Below are positions 28,676 through 37,092 of a DNA stretch of 64,000 bases, piece by piece. Position 1 is the stretch's first letter; each line of letters starts with the position of its first letter. Where the stretch lies: contig NZ_UFSM01000001.1 of assembly GCF_900445235.1 (NCBI RefSeq), positions 2,185,501 to 2,249,500 of the forward strand, read 5' to 3'. Position numbers and translations under genes: made by a program. The DNA is from Aminobacter aminovorans. GTDB lineage: Bacteria > Pseudomonadota > Alphaproteobacteria > Rhizobiales > Rhizobiaceae. The notes under the pieces are model-generated. The model saw only the letters and a list, made by a program, of their open reading frames with translations. It did not search any database and was not told the origin of the DNA.

Positions 28676-28864
28676 CTGTCCGACATAGGTGCAATCGCTG
28701 GCGCGGCAACCATGACAGAGCATCAAAGCCTTGGCGGTTCAATCACAAGCGGGTGAATGGCAATGGCGTCAGGTTCTCAGTGCCAACAGGTCTGTGGTGG
28801 CAAACGAATTTTTTGACGTGAATTCTGCGACAGGATTGCTATATTCAGCGGAGATAGAGGTGAG

Positions 28865-28906
28865 ACGGTTCCGTTAGCCGAGGCTGCCGGACCGTTTTCT
28901 TTTTTT
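28865..28906 (+). promoter_or_regulatory. terminator-like attenuator in the greA leader
   Basis: Hairpin ACGGTTCCG / CGGACCGT (one bulged T), with an inner AGC / GCT pair around CGAG, followed by TTTTCTTTTTTT. It ends about 51 bases before the greA ATG and lies on the coding strand. Its placement recalls the E. coli greA leader, where terminated leader RNAs (GraL) limit greA; the function here is inferred. Confidence 0.65.
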
Positions 28907-28957
28907 GTGCCTCGCGGCAGCATAAGGCCGCGCGGCAAAGGCCAGGAGAGGTCGATT

Positions 28958-29431
28958 ATGAACAAGGTTCCGATGACTGCGGGTGGTTTCGCTGCGCTGA
29001 AGGAAGAGTTGCGCTGGCGCCAGCAGGAAGAGCGCCCGCGCATCATCGAAGCCATTGCCGAGGCACGTTCGCACGGCGACCTCTCGGAAAATGCCGAGTA
29101 TCATTCCGCCAAGGAAGCCCAGAGCCTCAATGAGGGCCGGATCAACGAACTCGAGGACCTGATCGCGCGGGCCGAGGTGATCGACGTCAGCAAGCTCAAT
29201 GGCGACAAGATCAAGTTCGGTGCCACCGTCGTGCTGCTCGACGAGGATACCGAAGAGGAAAAGACCTACCAGATCGTCGGCGACCAGGAGGCCGACGTGA
29301 AGTCGGGCCGCATCTCGATCTCCTCGCCAATCGCGCGCGCGTTGATCGGCAAGGAAGTGGGCGACGCCATCGAGGTCAACGCACCGGGTGGTGCACGCGG
29401 CTATGAGATCGTCCAGGTCCAGTTCATCTGA
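28958..29431 (+). CDS. greA: transcription elongation factor GreA
   Basis: Binds RNA polymerase through the secondary channel and stimulates cleavage of backtracked transcripts. The 157-residue protein has the N-terminal coiled coil with [17 protein letters not shown] tip (here [20 protein letters not shown], with the catalytic acidic residues) and the C-terminal FKBP-like domain ending [18 protein letters not shown]. The ATG at 28958 follows AGGAGAGG. A terminator-like hairpin precedes it. lpsB begins 44 bases downstream and may be co-transcribed. Confidence 0.97.
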   Translation: MNKVPMTAGGFAALKEELRWRQQEERPRIIEAIAEARSHGDLSENAEYHSAKEAQSLNEGRINELEDLIARAEVIDVSKLNGDKIKFGATVVLLDEDTEEEKTYQIVGDQEADVKSGRISISSPIARALIGKEVGDAIEVNAPGGARGYEIVQVQFI

Positions 29432-29474
29432 GGCAACAGGCGGCATTGGCTCTGGCGATGCCGGATCAGACACG

Positions 29475-30560
29475 ATGAACAAAGCAGACAACCGCGCCGA
29501 AACTGCCGGCGCGGTCGACATGGCGCGCGTCGAAGTGATCGCGCCCAATCTCAAGCAGCGGCTATCCGGCGTCACCAGCACCATCGTGCAACTGGTGCCA
29601 GTGCAGGCGCGCGACCTCGGAATTGCCGTGTTCGGGCCGGGCCTGCCGGACAGCCTGCCCAAGATGCGCTGGTGGCAACTGCCGTCGCTGCTCGGGCGGC
29701 CTGCCTCCGGGCGGCCGCGAATCTGGCATGCCAGGCGCAACACCGAAATGGTGGCCGGGCTTGTCCTGCGCCACATCTTCCGGGCGCAGATCAGGCTGGT
29801 GTTCACCTCCGCGGCACAGCGCGATCACAGGCCGTTCACCAAATGGCTGATCCGCTGGATGGATGGGGTGATCGCGACCAGCCGGCTGTCAGGGCGTTTC
29901 CTCGAAGTGCCGCACAAGGTGGTGATGCACGGGGTCGACCTCGAGAAGTTTCATCCGCCGCGCACCAATGAAGACACACTCGCAGCCTCGGGTCTCCCCG
30001 GCAGATATGCCATAGGCTGCTTCGGTCGCATCAGGTATTCGAAGGGCACCGACCTGTTTGTCGATGCGATGATCGCATTGCTGCCTCGTTATCCCGAGTG
30101 GACGGCCGTCATCACCGGGCGGATCACGGCGGAGCACAAGGGTTTCGGCGACGAGCTCAGGCAACGCATCGCGGCTGCCGGGCTGTCGGAGCGCATCCTG
30201 CTGCTCGGTGAGGTCGCCGACGTTGCCGTGTGGTACCGCCGCGTGACACTCTATGTCGCGCCGTCGCGCAACGAAGGTTTCGGGCTGACGCCGCTGGAGG
30301 CAATGGCTTCGCGTACGGCTGTGGTTGCCAGCGACGCCGGCTCCTATTCCGAGATCGTGACACGCGGCGTGACGGGCGACTTCGTTGTCGCCAATGACGG
30401 CGCGGCGTTGCGCGAAGCAATCAGGCTGTATCTCGCTGATCCGGCACTTGCCGAGGCGCATGGTGCTGCCGGGCTCGAAGACGTGTCGAGGCGATTTCGG
30501 CTTGAAAACGAGGCCGCTGGCTTGCGCGAGGTCTATGATCAGGTGTGGGCGAAGGGCTGA
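29475..30560 (+). CDS. lpsB: lipopolysaccharide core glycosyltransferase LpsB-type
   Basis: A GT-B, family-4 glycosyltransferase acting on the LPS core at the inner membrane. The 361-residue sequence closely recalls rhizobial LpsB: VEVIAPNLKQRLSGVTST, WHARRNTEMVAGLVLRH, FTSAAQRDHRPFTKWLIR, HGVDLEKFHPP, and the donor-site motif YVAPSRNEGFGLTPLEAMAS. LpsB transfers mannose in Rhizobium and Sinorhizobium. The ATG at 29475 was preferred; ATG at 29520 would start closer to the family consensus. It lies between greA and three family-25 glycosyltransferases, as expected for the rhizobial core locus. Confidence 0.88.
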   Translation: MNKADNRAETAGAVDMARVEVIAPNLKQRLSGVTSTIVQLVPVQARDLGIAVFGPGLPDSLPKMRWWQLPSLLGRPASGRPRIWHARRNTEMVAGLVLRHIFRAQIRLVFTSAAQRDHRPFTKWLIRWMDGVIATSRLSGRFLEVPHKVVMHGVDLEKFHPPRTNEDTLAASGLPGRYAIGCFGRIRYSKGTDLFVDAMIALLPRYPEWTAVITGRITAEHKGFGDELRQRIAAAGLSERILLLGEVADVAVWYRRVTLYVAPSRNEGFGLTPLEAMASRTAVVASDAGSYSEIVTRGVTGDFVVANDGAALREAIRLYLADPALAEAHGAAGLEDVSRRFRLENEAAGLREVYDQVWAKG

Positions 30561-30849
30561 GACGCGCCTGGCTTGCGGCAAAGCCCTGATCATCTCTGCT
30601 GATCCTAATGTAAATCTCACTTAAGTACTTTGAATTTCTCGCATTAAGGTCATTGTTATTTCCGCTTCTCCACCGGAGGCTGCAGAAGAATGATTCATGC
30701 GGAAAAACACTTGGCCGTTTGAAATAATGCTCAATTCTTAGGCGAGGCTGCACTATATTGCGCCGACATGCGCCCCCGGCTTGCTGCCCGCCCTCGCTTG
30801 CCTTATGGCAACCACGGGCCGGGGGCACGATTATGGTAGAGATCGTGCT

Positions 30850-31704
30850 TTGAGAATCTATTTCATCAATCTCGACCGGTCGCCAGGCCGGCTCGATTGG
30901 TTCATGGCGCAGGTCGCCGGCATGGACGTTTTGACGGTACGTGTGCCGGCCGTCGATGCCAGGCAACTGCCCGAACATGAGTTCGAGCGGTTGCGCCGCC
31001 TATCATCCGGCGTCAATTCGATGTCGCCCGCCGAGATGGCCTGCCTGCTCAGCCACCGCAAGGCATGGACACTGGTGGCCGACGGCGAGGACGACTGGGC
31101 TTTCGTCGCTGAAGACGACATCCATTTCTCGGCCGATGCCGCGAGCTTTCTGAGATCCGACCGCTGGATCCCGGCGGGCGTGGATATCGTCAGGGCTGAA
31201 ACGGATCTGGCTTGGGCCGAATTGTCTCACAAGACCTGGGGTGAGCCCGCCGGGCATGAGCTGCGCAGGCTGAAATCAGCGCAATTGGGATCGGCAGGCT
31301 ACTTTGTATCGAGGCGTGCTGCGCGCCGTCTGCTCGATTACACCGAGCGCTACTGCGAGCCGGCCGACGTCATTCTCTACTCGCCGGAGCGTGGCATCCT
31401 TGAAGAGCTCGTGGTGCTGCAGCTGATGCCGGCATTCTGCATTCAGGACATGTGGGCGCTGAACGCCACCGTCGGTGGCTCACTGACGAGCCAGATTGCC
31501 CAGGACCGACGCCATTTTCATCGTAGCGACCCTCGTTCTGCACGGCGGCGTGGGATGGCAAAGCTCACCCATGAATTCTGGCGAGTCGGGCGGCAACTGG
31601 CGACCCCCTTCCGCATGGCCGTGCTGGCGACTGCCAGGCAGTCGGTCTTCAAAAAGGTGTCCATCGACTTGACGGCGCAATCAGACACACAGCGTGCAGG
31701 ATAA
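30850..31704 (+). CDS. glycosyltransferase family 25, copy 1
   Basis: A 284-residue LPS-type GT25 enzyme. From the TTG at 30850 it starts (M)RIYFINLDRSPGRLDWF, lining up exactly with its two downstream paralogues, so TTG is preferred to in-frame ATG 30805 or the TTG at 30781. The metal-binding acidic motif is EDD at 88-90 (AEDDIHF). Copy 1 is the most divergent of the three: it lacks the DPVDQFMFNP segment found in the others, having EPADVILYSP there. About 290 AT-richer bases without a gene precede it and probably hold its promoter. Confidence 0.82.
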   Translation: MRIYFINLDRSPGRLDWFMAQVAGMDVLTVRVPAVDARQLPEHEFERLRRLSSGVNSMSPAEMACLLSHRKAWTLVADGEDDWAFVAEDDIHFSADAASFLRSDRWIPAGVDIVRAETDLAWAELSHKTWGEPAGHELRRLKSAQLGSAGYFVSRRAARRLLDYTERYCEPADVILYSPERGILEELVVLQLMPAFCIQDMWALNATVGGSLTSQIAQDRRHFHRSDPRSARRRGMAKLTHEFWRVGRQLATPFRMAVLATARQSVFKKVSIDLTAQSDTQRAG

Positions 31705-31716
31705 GCGTAGGAGCGG

Positions 31717-32499
31717 ATGAGGATTTTCGTCATCAATCTGGACCGCGCACCGCAGCGCCTCGAGCGCATGGCGTCGCTGTTTGGCGAACTGCACCTCGAC
31801 TTTACCAGGGTGCCGGCCGTCGACGGCCGCGATCTGGCGGACCGGAAGGCGAGTCATTCCCGGAAAGGCATGTATTACGACCTCGGCAGCGGCGAGATCG
31901 GTTGCTTTCTCAGCCACATCGAGTGCTGGCAAGCTGCCGAGAAGGAAGAAGCCGAATATAACGCGATCTTCGAGGATGACGTCCACTTCGGGGCCGGGGC
32001 GCGAGAGTTGCTTGCGGACACCGGCTGGATTCCCGTGGATGCCGACGTGGTGAAGCTCGAAACGACACTCGTGCGCACGTTGGTAGACCGGGGCAGCACC
32101 GCCCGCGCAGGCGACCGCTCGGTGCGGCGGTTGCGCGACACGCATCCGGGGACGGGTGCCTACATTGTTTCGCGCAAGGGCGCGCGCAAGCTGCTCGAAC
32201 TGAGCACGGATTTCGCCGACCCGGTCGACCAGTTCATGTTCAATCCGGTCTCCGTTGCCTGGAATGCGCTGACTATCTATCAGGTCGATCCGGCGATCTG
32301 CGTACAGGAGGTGGTCGTCGACAAGAACGGCTCCGTCGATGCGCTGGCCAGCGGGCTGAAACACGAGCGGCCCGTGCAGGAAAAAGCGCGCGGCTCAGAA
32401 AAGCTGATGAAGGAGATTGCCAGGCCGCTGGGACGCCTTGCTGCTTCCATCGGGGCAACTCTCCGCGGGCAGCGATGGGGCAAGGTGCGGTTTCGTTGA
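31717..32499 (+). CDS. glycosyltransferase family 25, copy 2
   Basis: A 260-residue GT25 protein, start MRIFVINLDRAPQRLERMAS. Motifs: RVPAVDGRDL, GEIGCFLSHIECWQ, acidic EDD at 86-88 in FEDDVHFG, TGAYIVSRKGARKLLELS and DPVDQFMFNP. GT25 enzymes add galactose or glucose to LPS cores. It begins 12 bases after copy 1, so the two share a message. Confidence 0.87.
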   Translation: MRIFVINLDRAPQRLERMASLFGELHLDFTRVPAVDGRDLADRKASHSRKGMYYDLGSGEIGCFLSHIECWQAAEKEEAEYNAIFEDDVHFGAGARELLADTGWIPVDADVVKLETTLVRTLVDRGSTARAGDRSVRRLRDTHPGTGAYIVSRKGARKLLELSTDFADPVDQFMFNPVSVAWNALTIYQVDPAICVQEVVVDKNGSVDALASGLKHERPVQEKARGSEKLMKEIARPLGRLAASIGATLRGQRWGKVRFR

Positions 32500-32542
32500 C
32501 CGGCACCGGCGGCTTACCGAGCAAGACGTGAGCAATCGTCCA

Positions 32543-33334
32543 ATGAACATCTACCTGATCAATCTGGATCGCTCGCCTGAGCGCTTGGCTCGCATGGCCG
32601 CGATCTTCGGCGGTCTTGGCCTGGACTTCACGAGGATTCCGGCCGTCGATGGCGCGAAGCTCATCGCCGAGGGCAAGCTGCGTCAGCCGGAGCGGGCAGG
32701 GCTGATCTATCAGCTCGGACCAGGGGAAACCGGCTGCTTTCTCAGCCATCGGGCGTGCTGGCAGGCGATCGCGAGCGCCGAACACGATCACGCGGCGGTC
32801 TTCGAGGACGACGTCCATTTCGGATCAGGTCTCGCCGAACTGCTGAGCAGCGACGCCTGGATACCTAGCGATGCCTGCGTGGTGAAGCTTGAGACGACCA
32901 GGGTGCATACCTTGATCGAGCGCAAGCGTCTGCAGGCGCCTGCTGGGCGGTCGCTCAAAAGATTGAGGGCGGCTCACACCGGCACCAGCGGCTACATCAT
33001 CTCCAGGGCCGCAGCACGCAAGCTTTTTGACTTGAGCAAGGACTTCGCCGACCCGGTCGACCAGTTCATGTTCAATCCGGCCTGCGCCGGTTGGGCTCAT
33101 CTGACGACCTACCAACTGGCACCCGCCATTTGTATCCAGGATATGTTCTATGAAGCCGGTGGTGCGGCCGAGCGGATCGCCAGTACCCTCGACAACGAAC
33201 GACCCGAACTGAGAAACGCAAAGAAGAAGTTGAGCAAGCCGCTGCGCGAGCTGATCAGGCCGTTGCAGAAGGCATGGTGGTTCGTGGATTCGCGGATGCG
33301 CGGCCTGCAGCGGCTGCGGGTGCCGTTCGGCTAG
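32543..33334 (+). CDS. glycosyltransferase family 25, copy 3
   Basis: A 263-residue GT25 protein, start MNIYLINLDRSPERLARMAA. It shares with copy 2 the segments RIPAVDGAKL, GETGCFLSHRACWQ, FEDDVHFG (EDD at 88-90), SGYIISRAAARKLFDLSKDF and DPVDQFMFNP, so copies 2 and 3 arose by a recent duplication relative to copy 1. It begins 43 bases after copy 2 and completes the likely lps core operon. Sugar specificity is unknown. Confidence 0.87.
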   Translation: MNIYLINLDRSPERLARMAAIFGGLGLDFTRIPAVDGAKLIAEGKLRQPERAGLIYQLGPGETGCFLSHRACWQAIASAEHDHAAVFEDDVHFGSGLAELLSSDAWIPSDACVVKLETTRVHTLIERKRLQAPAGRSLKRLRAAHTGTSGYIISRAAARKLFDLSKDFADPVDQFMFNPACAGWAHLTTYQLAPAICIQDMFYEAGGAAERIASTLDNERPELRNAKKKLSKPLRELIRPLQKAWWFVDSRMRGLQRLRVPFG

Positions 33335-33353
33335 GGTCGGCGCCGAAGTTCCC

Positions 33354-33824
33354 TCAGATGGCCACCAGGCCGTCGTCCTTGACCTGGCGGATGGTCAGCG
33401 CAGTGCGAACGGTGTCGACATTGGGCGAGGATGTCAGTTCCTCAATGACGAAGCCCTGGAAGGTGCCGAGGTCGGGCGCCAGGCAATGCAGCATGAAGTC
33501 GGATTCGCCTGAAACCATCCAGGCGCTGCGGACGATCGGCCAGCCGCGGGTGCGGTCGGCGAAGGCCTTGAGGTCGACTTCCGACTGGCGGTTGAGGCCG
33601 ACGAGGCAGAAGGCCACGACGTCCATGCCGAGGGCGGGGGCGTTGAGCAAGGCGCGGTAGCGCTGGATGATACCTTCGTCCTCCAGCCGCTTGACGCGGC
33701 GCAGGCAGGGCGGCGCCGAAATGCCGACGCGGCGCGATAATTCGACGTTGGTCATGCGGCCGTCGTCCTGAAGCTCGCGCAGGATCTTCCAATCGATAGC
33801 GTCGAGATCGGCCTTGATGGGCAT
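33354..33824 (-). CDS. lrp: Lrp/AsnC family transcriptional regulator
   Basis: A 156-residue regulator with the AsnC-type helix-turn-helix (DAIDWKILRELQDDGRMTNV then RVGISAPPCLRRVKRLEDEG) and a C-terminal RAM ligand-binding domain (VSGESDFMLHCLAPDLGTFQ, ending TIRQVKDDGLVAI). It binds amino acids as an octamer and acts globally or locally. The position between the lps core genes and trxB matches the lrp gene of the Sinorhizobium lps locus. Divergent from trxB with about 250 bases between them. Confidence 0.9.
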   Translation of the reverse strand: MPIKADLDAIDWKILRELQDDGRMTNVELSRRVGISAPPCLRRVKRLEDEGIIQRYRALLNAPALGMDVVAFCLVGLNRQSEVDLKAFADRTRGWPIVRSAWMVSGESDFMLHCLAPDLGTFQGFVIEELTSSPNVDTVRTALTIRQVKDDGLVAI

Positions 33825-34078
33825 GTGCGCTCCGGGACTCGCGCAAGAATCTTGCGCATTCTCGTAATTAAACTACTCGCTTCGGTTGGGGAACCCGAGC
33901 CGGGGCCAAATGCAAATCACGCTGGGTCCGGCAAGGTGTCGCCGGCGCGGCAGTCAAGCTTTCGGGGGAGTAACATCTTGCCGCCTTGCGCGCGGTATGG
34001 GTGAACACCTAGATTAGGGACGATCCGCAGCCCGTTTTGACGGGTGCTGCTATTTCCATAGACCACGAAGGCCCTTCG

Positions 34079-35053
34079 ATGACCGCCAAACATGCGCCAG
34101 TTCTCATCATCGGTTCGGGTCCCGCCGGATACACGGCGGCGATCTACGCGGCGCGCGCCATGCTGAAACCGGTGCTCGTCGCCGGCATGCAGCAGGGCGG
34201 CCAGCTGATGATCACCACCGACGTCGAAAACTATCCCGGCTTTGCTGAGCCTATCCAGGGGCCCTGGCTGATGGAGCAGATGCGGGCGCAGGCCGAGCAT
34301 GTCGGCACCGAGATGATCCACGACATCATCACCGAGGTCGATCTCGACGTCAGGCCATTCCGCGCCAAGGGCGATTCCGGCACCGTCTACACCGCCGACG
34401 CGCTGATCATTGCCACCGGTGCCCAGGCCAAGTGGCTGGGCCTGCCCTCCGAGCAGGTGTTCCAGGGTTTCGGCGTTTCGGCTTGCGCCACCTGCGACGG
34501 CTTCTTCTACCGTGGCAAGGACGTGGTGGTTGTCGGCGGCGGCAATTCTGCCGTCGAGGAGGCGCTCTACCTTTCCAACCTGGCCAAGACGGTGACTGTC
34601 GTGCACCGGCGCGACCATTTCCGCGCCGAACGCATCCTGCAGGATCGGCTGTTCGCCAAGGACAACATCAAGGTGATCTGGGATCACGCCGTCGAGGAGA
34701 TCGTCGGAGTGCCTGCGCAGAAGCCGCTGCCGCCATCGGTCGACGGCGTCAGGCTCAGGAACGTTCACACCGGTGAAATCACCGAGATGGCGACACATGG
34801 CGTGTTCGTGGCAATCGGCCATGCGCCAGCAGTCGAGCTGTTCGTCGGCAAGCTCAAGCAGAAGCCGAACGGCTATCTCTGGACCGAGCCGAATTCGACG
34901 CGGACAAATGTTGCGGGCGTGTTCGCCGCCGGCGACGTAACCGACGACATCTATCGCCAGGCGGTGACGGCGGCAGGTCTTGGCTGCATGGCAGCGCTTG
35001 AAGCCGAGAAGTATCTGGCGGGAGTTGAAGTGCATCGCGAAGCGGCCGAATAG
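34079..35053 (+). CDS. trxB: thioredoxin-disulfide reductase
   Basis: A 324-residue FAD/NADPH enzyme that reduces thioredoxin. FAD motif GSGPAG at 12-17, redox pair Cys136-Cys139 in ACATCDGFFYRG, NADPH motif GGGNSAVEEAL at 153, and the terminal FAD motif GVFAAGDVTDDIYRQAVTAA. The ATG at 34079 starts the protein at the family N-terminus; an in-frame ATG at 34037 adds 14 residues. lsrB follows after 33 bases on the same strand, as in other rhizobia. Confidence 0.96.
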   Translation: MTAKHAPVLIIGSGPAGYTAAIYAARAMLKPVLVAGMQQGGQLMITTDVENYPGFAEPIQGPWLMEQMRAQAEHVGTEMIHDIITEVDLDVRPFRAKGDSGTVYTADALIIATGAQAKWLGLPSEQVFQGFGVSACATCDGFFYRGKDVVVVGGGNSAVEEALYLSNLAKTVTVVHRRDHFRAERILQDRLFAKDNIKVIWDHAVEEIVGVPAQKPLPPSVDGVRLRNVHTGEITEMATHGVFVAIGHAPAVELFVGKLKQKPNGYLWTEPNSTRTNVAGVFAAGDVTDDIYRQAVTAAGLGCMAALEAEKYLAGVEVHREAAE

Positions 35054-35086
35054 GCCGACCAAACGCCTTATAAAACGAGGGGAACA

Positions 35087-35983
35087 ATGGCGTTGGATTG
35101 GGATAAGTTGCGCGTGTTTCACGCCGCGGCGGAGGCTGGCTCTTTTACGCATGCGGCGGAGACGCTGAGGCTGTCGCAGTCGGCGATCTCGCGCCAGGTG
35201 AGCGCGCTCGAACACGACATCGGCGTGCCGCTGTTTCACCGGCATGCGCGTGGCCTGGTGCTGACCGAGCAGGGCGAAATGCTGTTCCGCACGGCACATG
35301 ACGTGCTGATGAAGCTCGAGACGATCAAGACGCGCCTGACCGAGACCAAGGACCGGCCGTCTGGCGTCCTCAAGGTGACGACGACGGTCGGCCTCGGCGC
35401 CGGCTGGCTGACCGAGCGCATCCAGGAGTTCCTCGAGCTCTATCCCGACATCCAGATCCAGCTGATCCTCGCCAACGAGGAACTGGACCTGACCATGCGC
35501 CAGGCCGACTGTGCGATCCGCCTGCGCCAGCCACAGCAGCCCGACCTTATCCAGCGCCGGCTGTTCACCGTGCATTTCCACCTCTATGCCTCACCGGCCT
35601 ATGTCAACAAATACGGCAAGCCGTCCTCGATCGCCGACCTCAAGAACCACCGTATCGTCACCTTCGGCGTGCCGGTGCCGACGCATCTGAGCGAGCTCAA
35701 CTGGCTGGAAACCGTTGGCGACTTCGAAGGCGGCCAGCGCGTGCCGACGCTGCAGATCAACGACATCCTGTCGATCAAGAAGGCCGTGCAGACCGGCGCC
35801 GGCATCGCCATGCTGCCCGACTACGTCATCGGTAAGGACGCCGGGCTGGTTCAGCTGCTGCCCGAAACCGAAGTGCCCTCCTTCGACACATATTTCGCCT
35901 ATCCCGATGCCATGCGCGAGCAGGCCAAGCTGCACGTCTTCCGCGACTTCGTCATCGCCAAGGCCAGGAGCTGGGCCTACTAG
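35087..35983 (+). CDS. lsrB: LysR-type regulator LsrB/VtlR
   Basis: A 298-residue LysR regulator whose N-terminus (MALDWDKLRVFHAAAEAGSF then THAAETLRLSQSAISRQVSA) is nearly that of Sinorhizobium LsrB and Brucella/Agrobacterium VtlR. Those proteins control LPS, oxidative-stress and sugar-uptake genes, small DUF1127 proteins and, in Brucella, the small RNA AbcR2. The ligand domain includes VTTTVGLGAGWLTERIQ and TLQINDILSIKKAVQTGAGI. The only Cys is residue 142 (ADCAIRLR), whereas the Sinorhizobium protein has several redox Cys. Encoded just after trxB; an AbcR-like RNA lies 2.4 kb downstream. Confidence 0.9.
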   Translation: MALDWDKLRVFHAAAEAGSFTHAAETLRLSQSAISRQVSALEHDIGVPLFHRHARGLVLTEQGEMLFRTAHDVLMKLETIKTRLTETKDRPSGVLKVTTTVGLGAGWLTERIQEFLELYPDIQIQLILANEELDLTMRQADCAIRLRQPQQPDLIQRRLFTVHFHLYASPAYVNKYGKPSSIADLKNHRIVTFGVPVPTHLSELNWLETVGDFEGGQRVPTLQINDILSIKKAVQTGAGIAMLPDYVIGKDAGLVQLLPETEVPSFDTYFAYPDAMREQAKLHVFRDFVIAKARSWAY

Positions 35984-36013
35984 GCTCGCACTCCGATCAC
36001 GCCTGCAGCGAAA

Positions 36014-36035
36014 TGCCCTCGCTTCGGCGAGGGCA
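36014..36035 (+). terminator. hairpin after lsrB
   Basis: Nine-base stem TGCCCTCGC / GCGAGGGCA closed by a TTCG tetraloop, 30 bases after the lsrB stop. There is no T-tract, so it may stabilise the 3' end rather than terminate by itself. Confidence 0.5.
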
Positions 36036-36204
36036 GGCCTCCCATGCGTGGGACACAGGCGCGCCCCGACAATCGATTTCCGTTCCAAGCGAGAATGCGG
36101 CTGCGTCGATCGGCCCATTCCCGGCAACATCCCTGACACCTGCGCGCGGACCGGGCTGGCTGCACCGCTCGACAACCCGAGCGGTCGAAGGTATTCACGC
36201 AATT

Positions 36205-36256
36205 ATGCAGGCAAGTACCTGCATGACTTGACATGCAGGTAGTTACCTGCATAATT
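36205..36256 (+). promoter_or_regulatory. promoter with two matched operators for the ArsR operon
   Basis: -35 TTGACA at 36228-36233 and -10 CATAAT at 36250-36255, spacer 16. One 20-base dyad, ATGCAGGTA-GT-TACCTGCAT (36233-36252), fills the spacer; a second of the same length, ATGCAGGCAAGTACCTGCAT (36205-36224), lies 28 bases upstream centre to centre. Occupation would block RNA polymerase, as expected for ArsR autoregulation. Confidence 0.75.
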
Positions 36257-36279
36257 GCAGCGGTAAGTGAGTGAGGACG

Positions 36280-36594
36280 ATGGACGCCGACGACGTATTC
36301 AAGGCCTTGGGCGACCCGACCCGCAGGAAGCTGCTCGACCTTCTCTTCGAGAAGAATGGACAGACGCTTGGTGAGTTGTGCGCAAACCTCGATATGGCCC
36401 GGCAATCGGCCACCCAGCATCTCGGGATACTGGAGGCGGCCAACCTGGTCACATCGGTCCGGCGCGGCCGCGAGAAGCTGCATTTCATCAACCCCGTTCC
36501 GATCCACGAGGTCTACGAGCGGTGGGTGCGCAAGTTCGAGGTCCAGCGGCTCAGCCTGCTGCACGACCTGAAGAAAGAACTCGAAGGAGAATGA
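36280..36594 (+). CDS. ArsR-family transcriptional repressor
   Basis: A 104-residue winged-helix protein: MDADDVFKALGDPTRRKLLD, recognition helix ARQSATQHLGILEAANLV, wing RRGREKLHFINPVPIHE. It has a single Cys (LCANL) and none of the usual metal-binding Cys pairs, matching the SdpR-like or SRPBCC-linked ArsR subgroup. The ATG at 36280 has GAGG close upstream; an in-frame GTG at 36271 is possible. Its stop overlaps the ribosome-binding site of the next gene. An ArsR gene also lies next to lsrB in Sinorhizobium. Confidence 0.9.
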   Translation: MDADDVFKALGDPTRRKLLDLLFEKNGQTLGELCANLDMARQSATQHLGILEAANLVTSVRRGREKLHFINPVPIHEVYERWVRKFEVQRLSLLHDLKKELEGE

Positions 36595-36596
36595 CA

Positions 36597-37064
36597 ATGA
36601 CCAGCCAGGAAAAGACGACCTTCGTCTACGTGACCTACATCGTCTCGACACCGGATAAGGTGTTTGAGGCAATCACCAAACCTGATGTCGCAAGGCGCTA
36701 TTGGGGCCACGAAAATGTTTCCGACTGGATTCCGGGTTCGAAGTGGGAACATGTCCAGGCCAATGGCGAGCGGGCCGTCAAAGTTGTCGGCAAGGTCGTA
36801 GAGACCGTACCGCCGAGCCGCCTCGTGGTCACCTGGGCAGACCCGTCCGAGACTGCAAATCCTGCAAGCTACAGCCGGGTGACGTTCGACATCGATGAAT
36901 ACGACAACATGGTTCGGCTGACAGTTACCCATGACGAACTCGAAGCCGGCAGCGGCATGGCGAAAGGCATCAGCAAGGGCTGGCCGATCGTTCTGTCCAG
37001 CCTGAAATCCTTCCTCGAAACGGGCCGCCCGATCGACGTTTTCGCCAAGCCAAAAACGGCCTGA
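36597..37064 (+). CDS. SRPBCC (AHSA1-like) domain protein
   Basis: A 155-residue START/Bet v1-like protein: TFVYVTYIVSTPDKVFEAIT, RYWGHENVSDWIPGSKWEH, PPSRLVVTWADPSE and GWPIVLSSLKSFLETGRP. ArsR plus SRPBCC pairs are common in proteobacteria; the SRPBCC member is thought to bind a hydrophobic ligand, function unproven. ATG codons occur at 36591 and 36597; AAGGAGA abuts the first, so 36597 is preferred. Translationally coupled to the ArsR gene. Confidence 0.88.
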   Translation: MTSQEKTTFVYVTYIVSTPDKVFEAITKPDVARRYWGHENVSDWIPGSKWEHVQANGERAVKVVGKVVETVPPSRLVVTWADPSETANPASYSRVTFDIDEYDNMVRLTVTHDELEAGSGMAKGISKGWPIVLSSLKSFLETGRPIDVFAKPKTA

Positions 37065-37092
37065 TCGGCTGTCCGCCACCCGGAGAACCCCC

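Noticed and set aside
28800..28840. greA promoter from TTGACG to TATATT
   Set aside because: The spacing is 21 bases, too long for a normal sigma-70 promoter, so not listed as a feature.
33917..35581. 554-codon open frame on the - strand
   Set aside because: Runs antisense across both trxB and lsrB, which are certain genes; product is Arg/His/Gln-rich shadow sequence.
35984..36204. A second AbcR-type RNA between lsrB and the ArsR gene
   Set aside because: A hairpin is present at 36014 but there is no T-tract and no exposed CU-rich motif.
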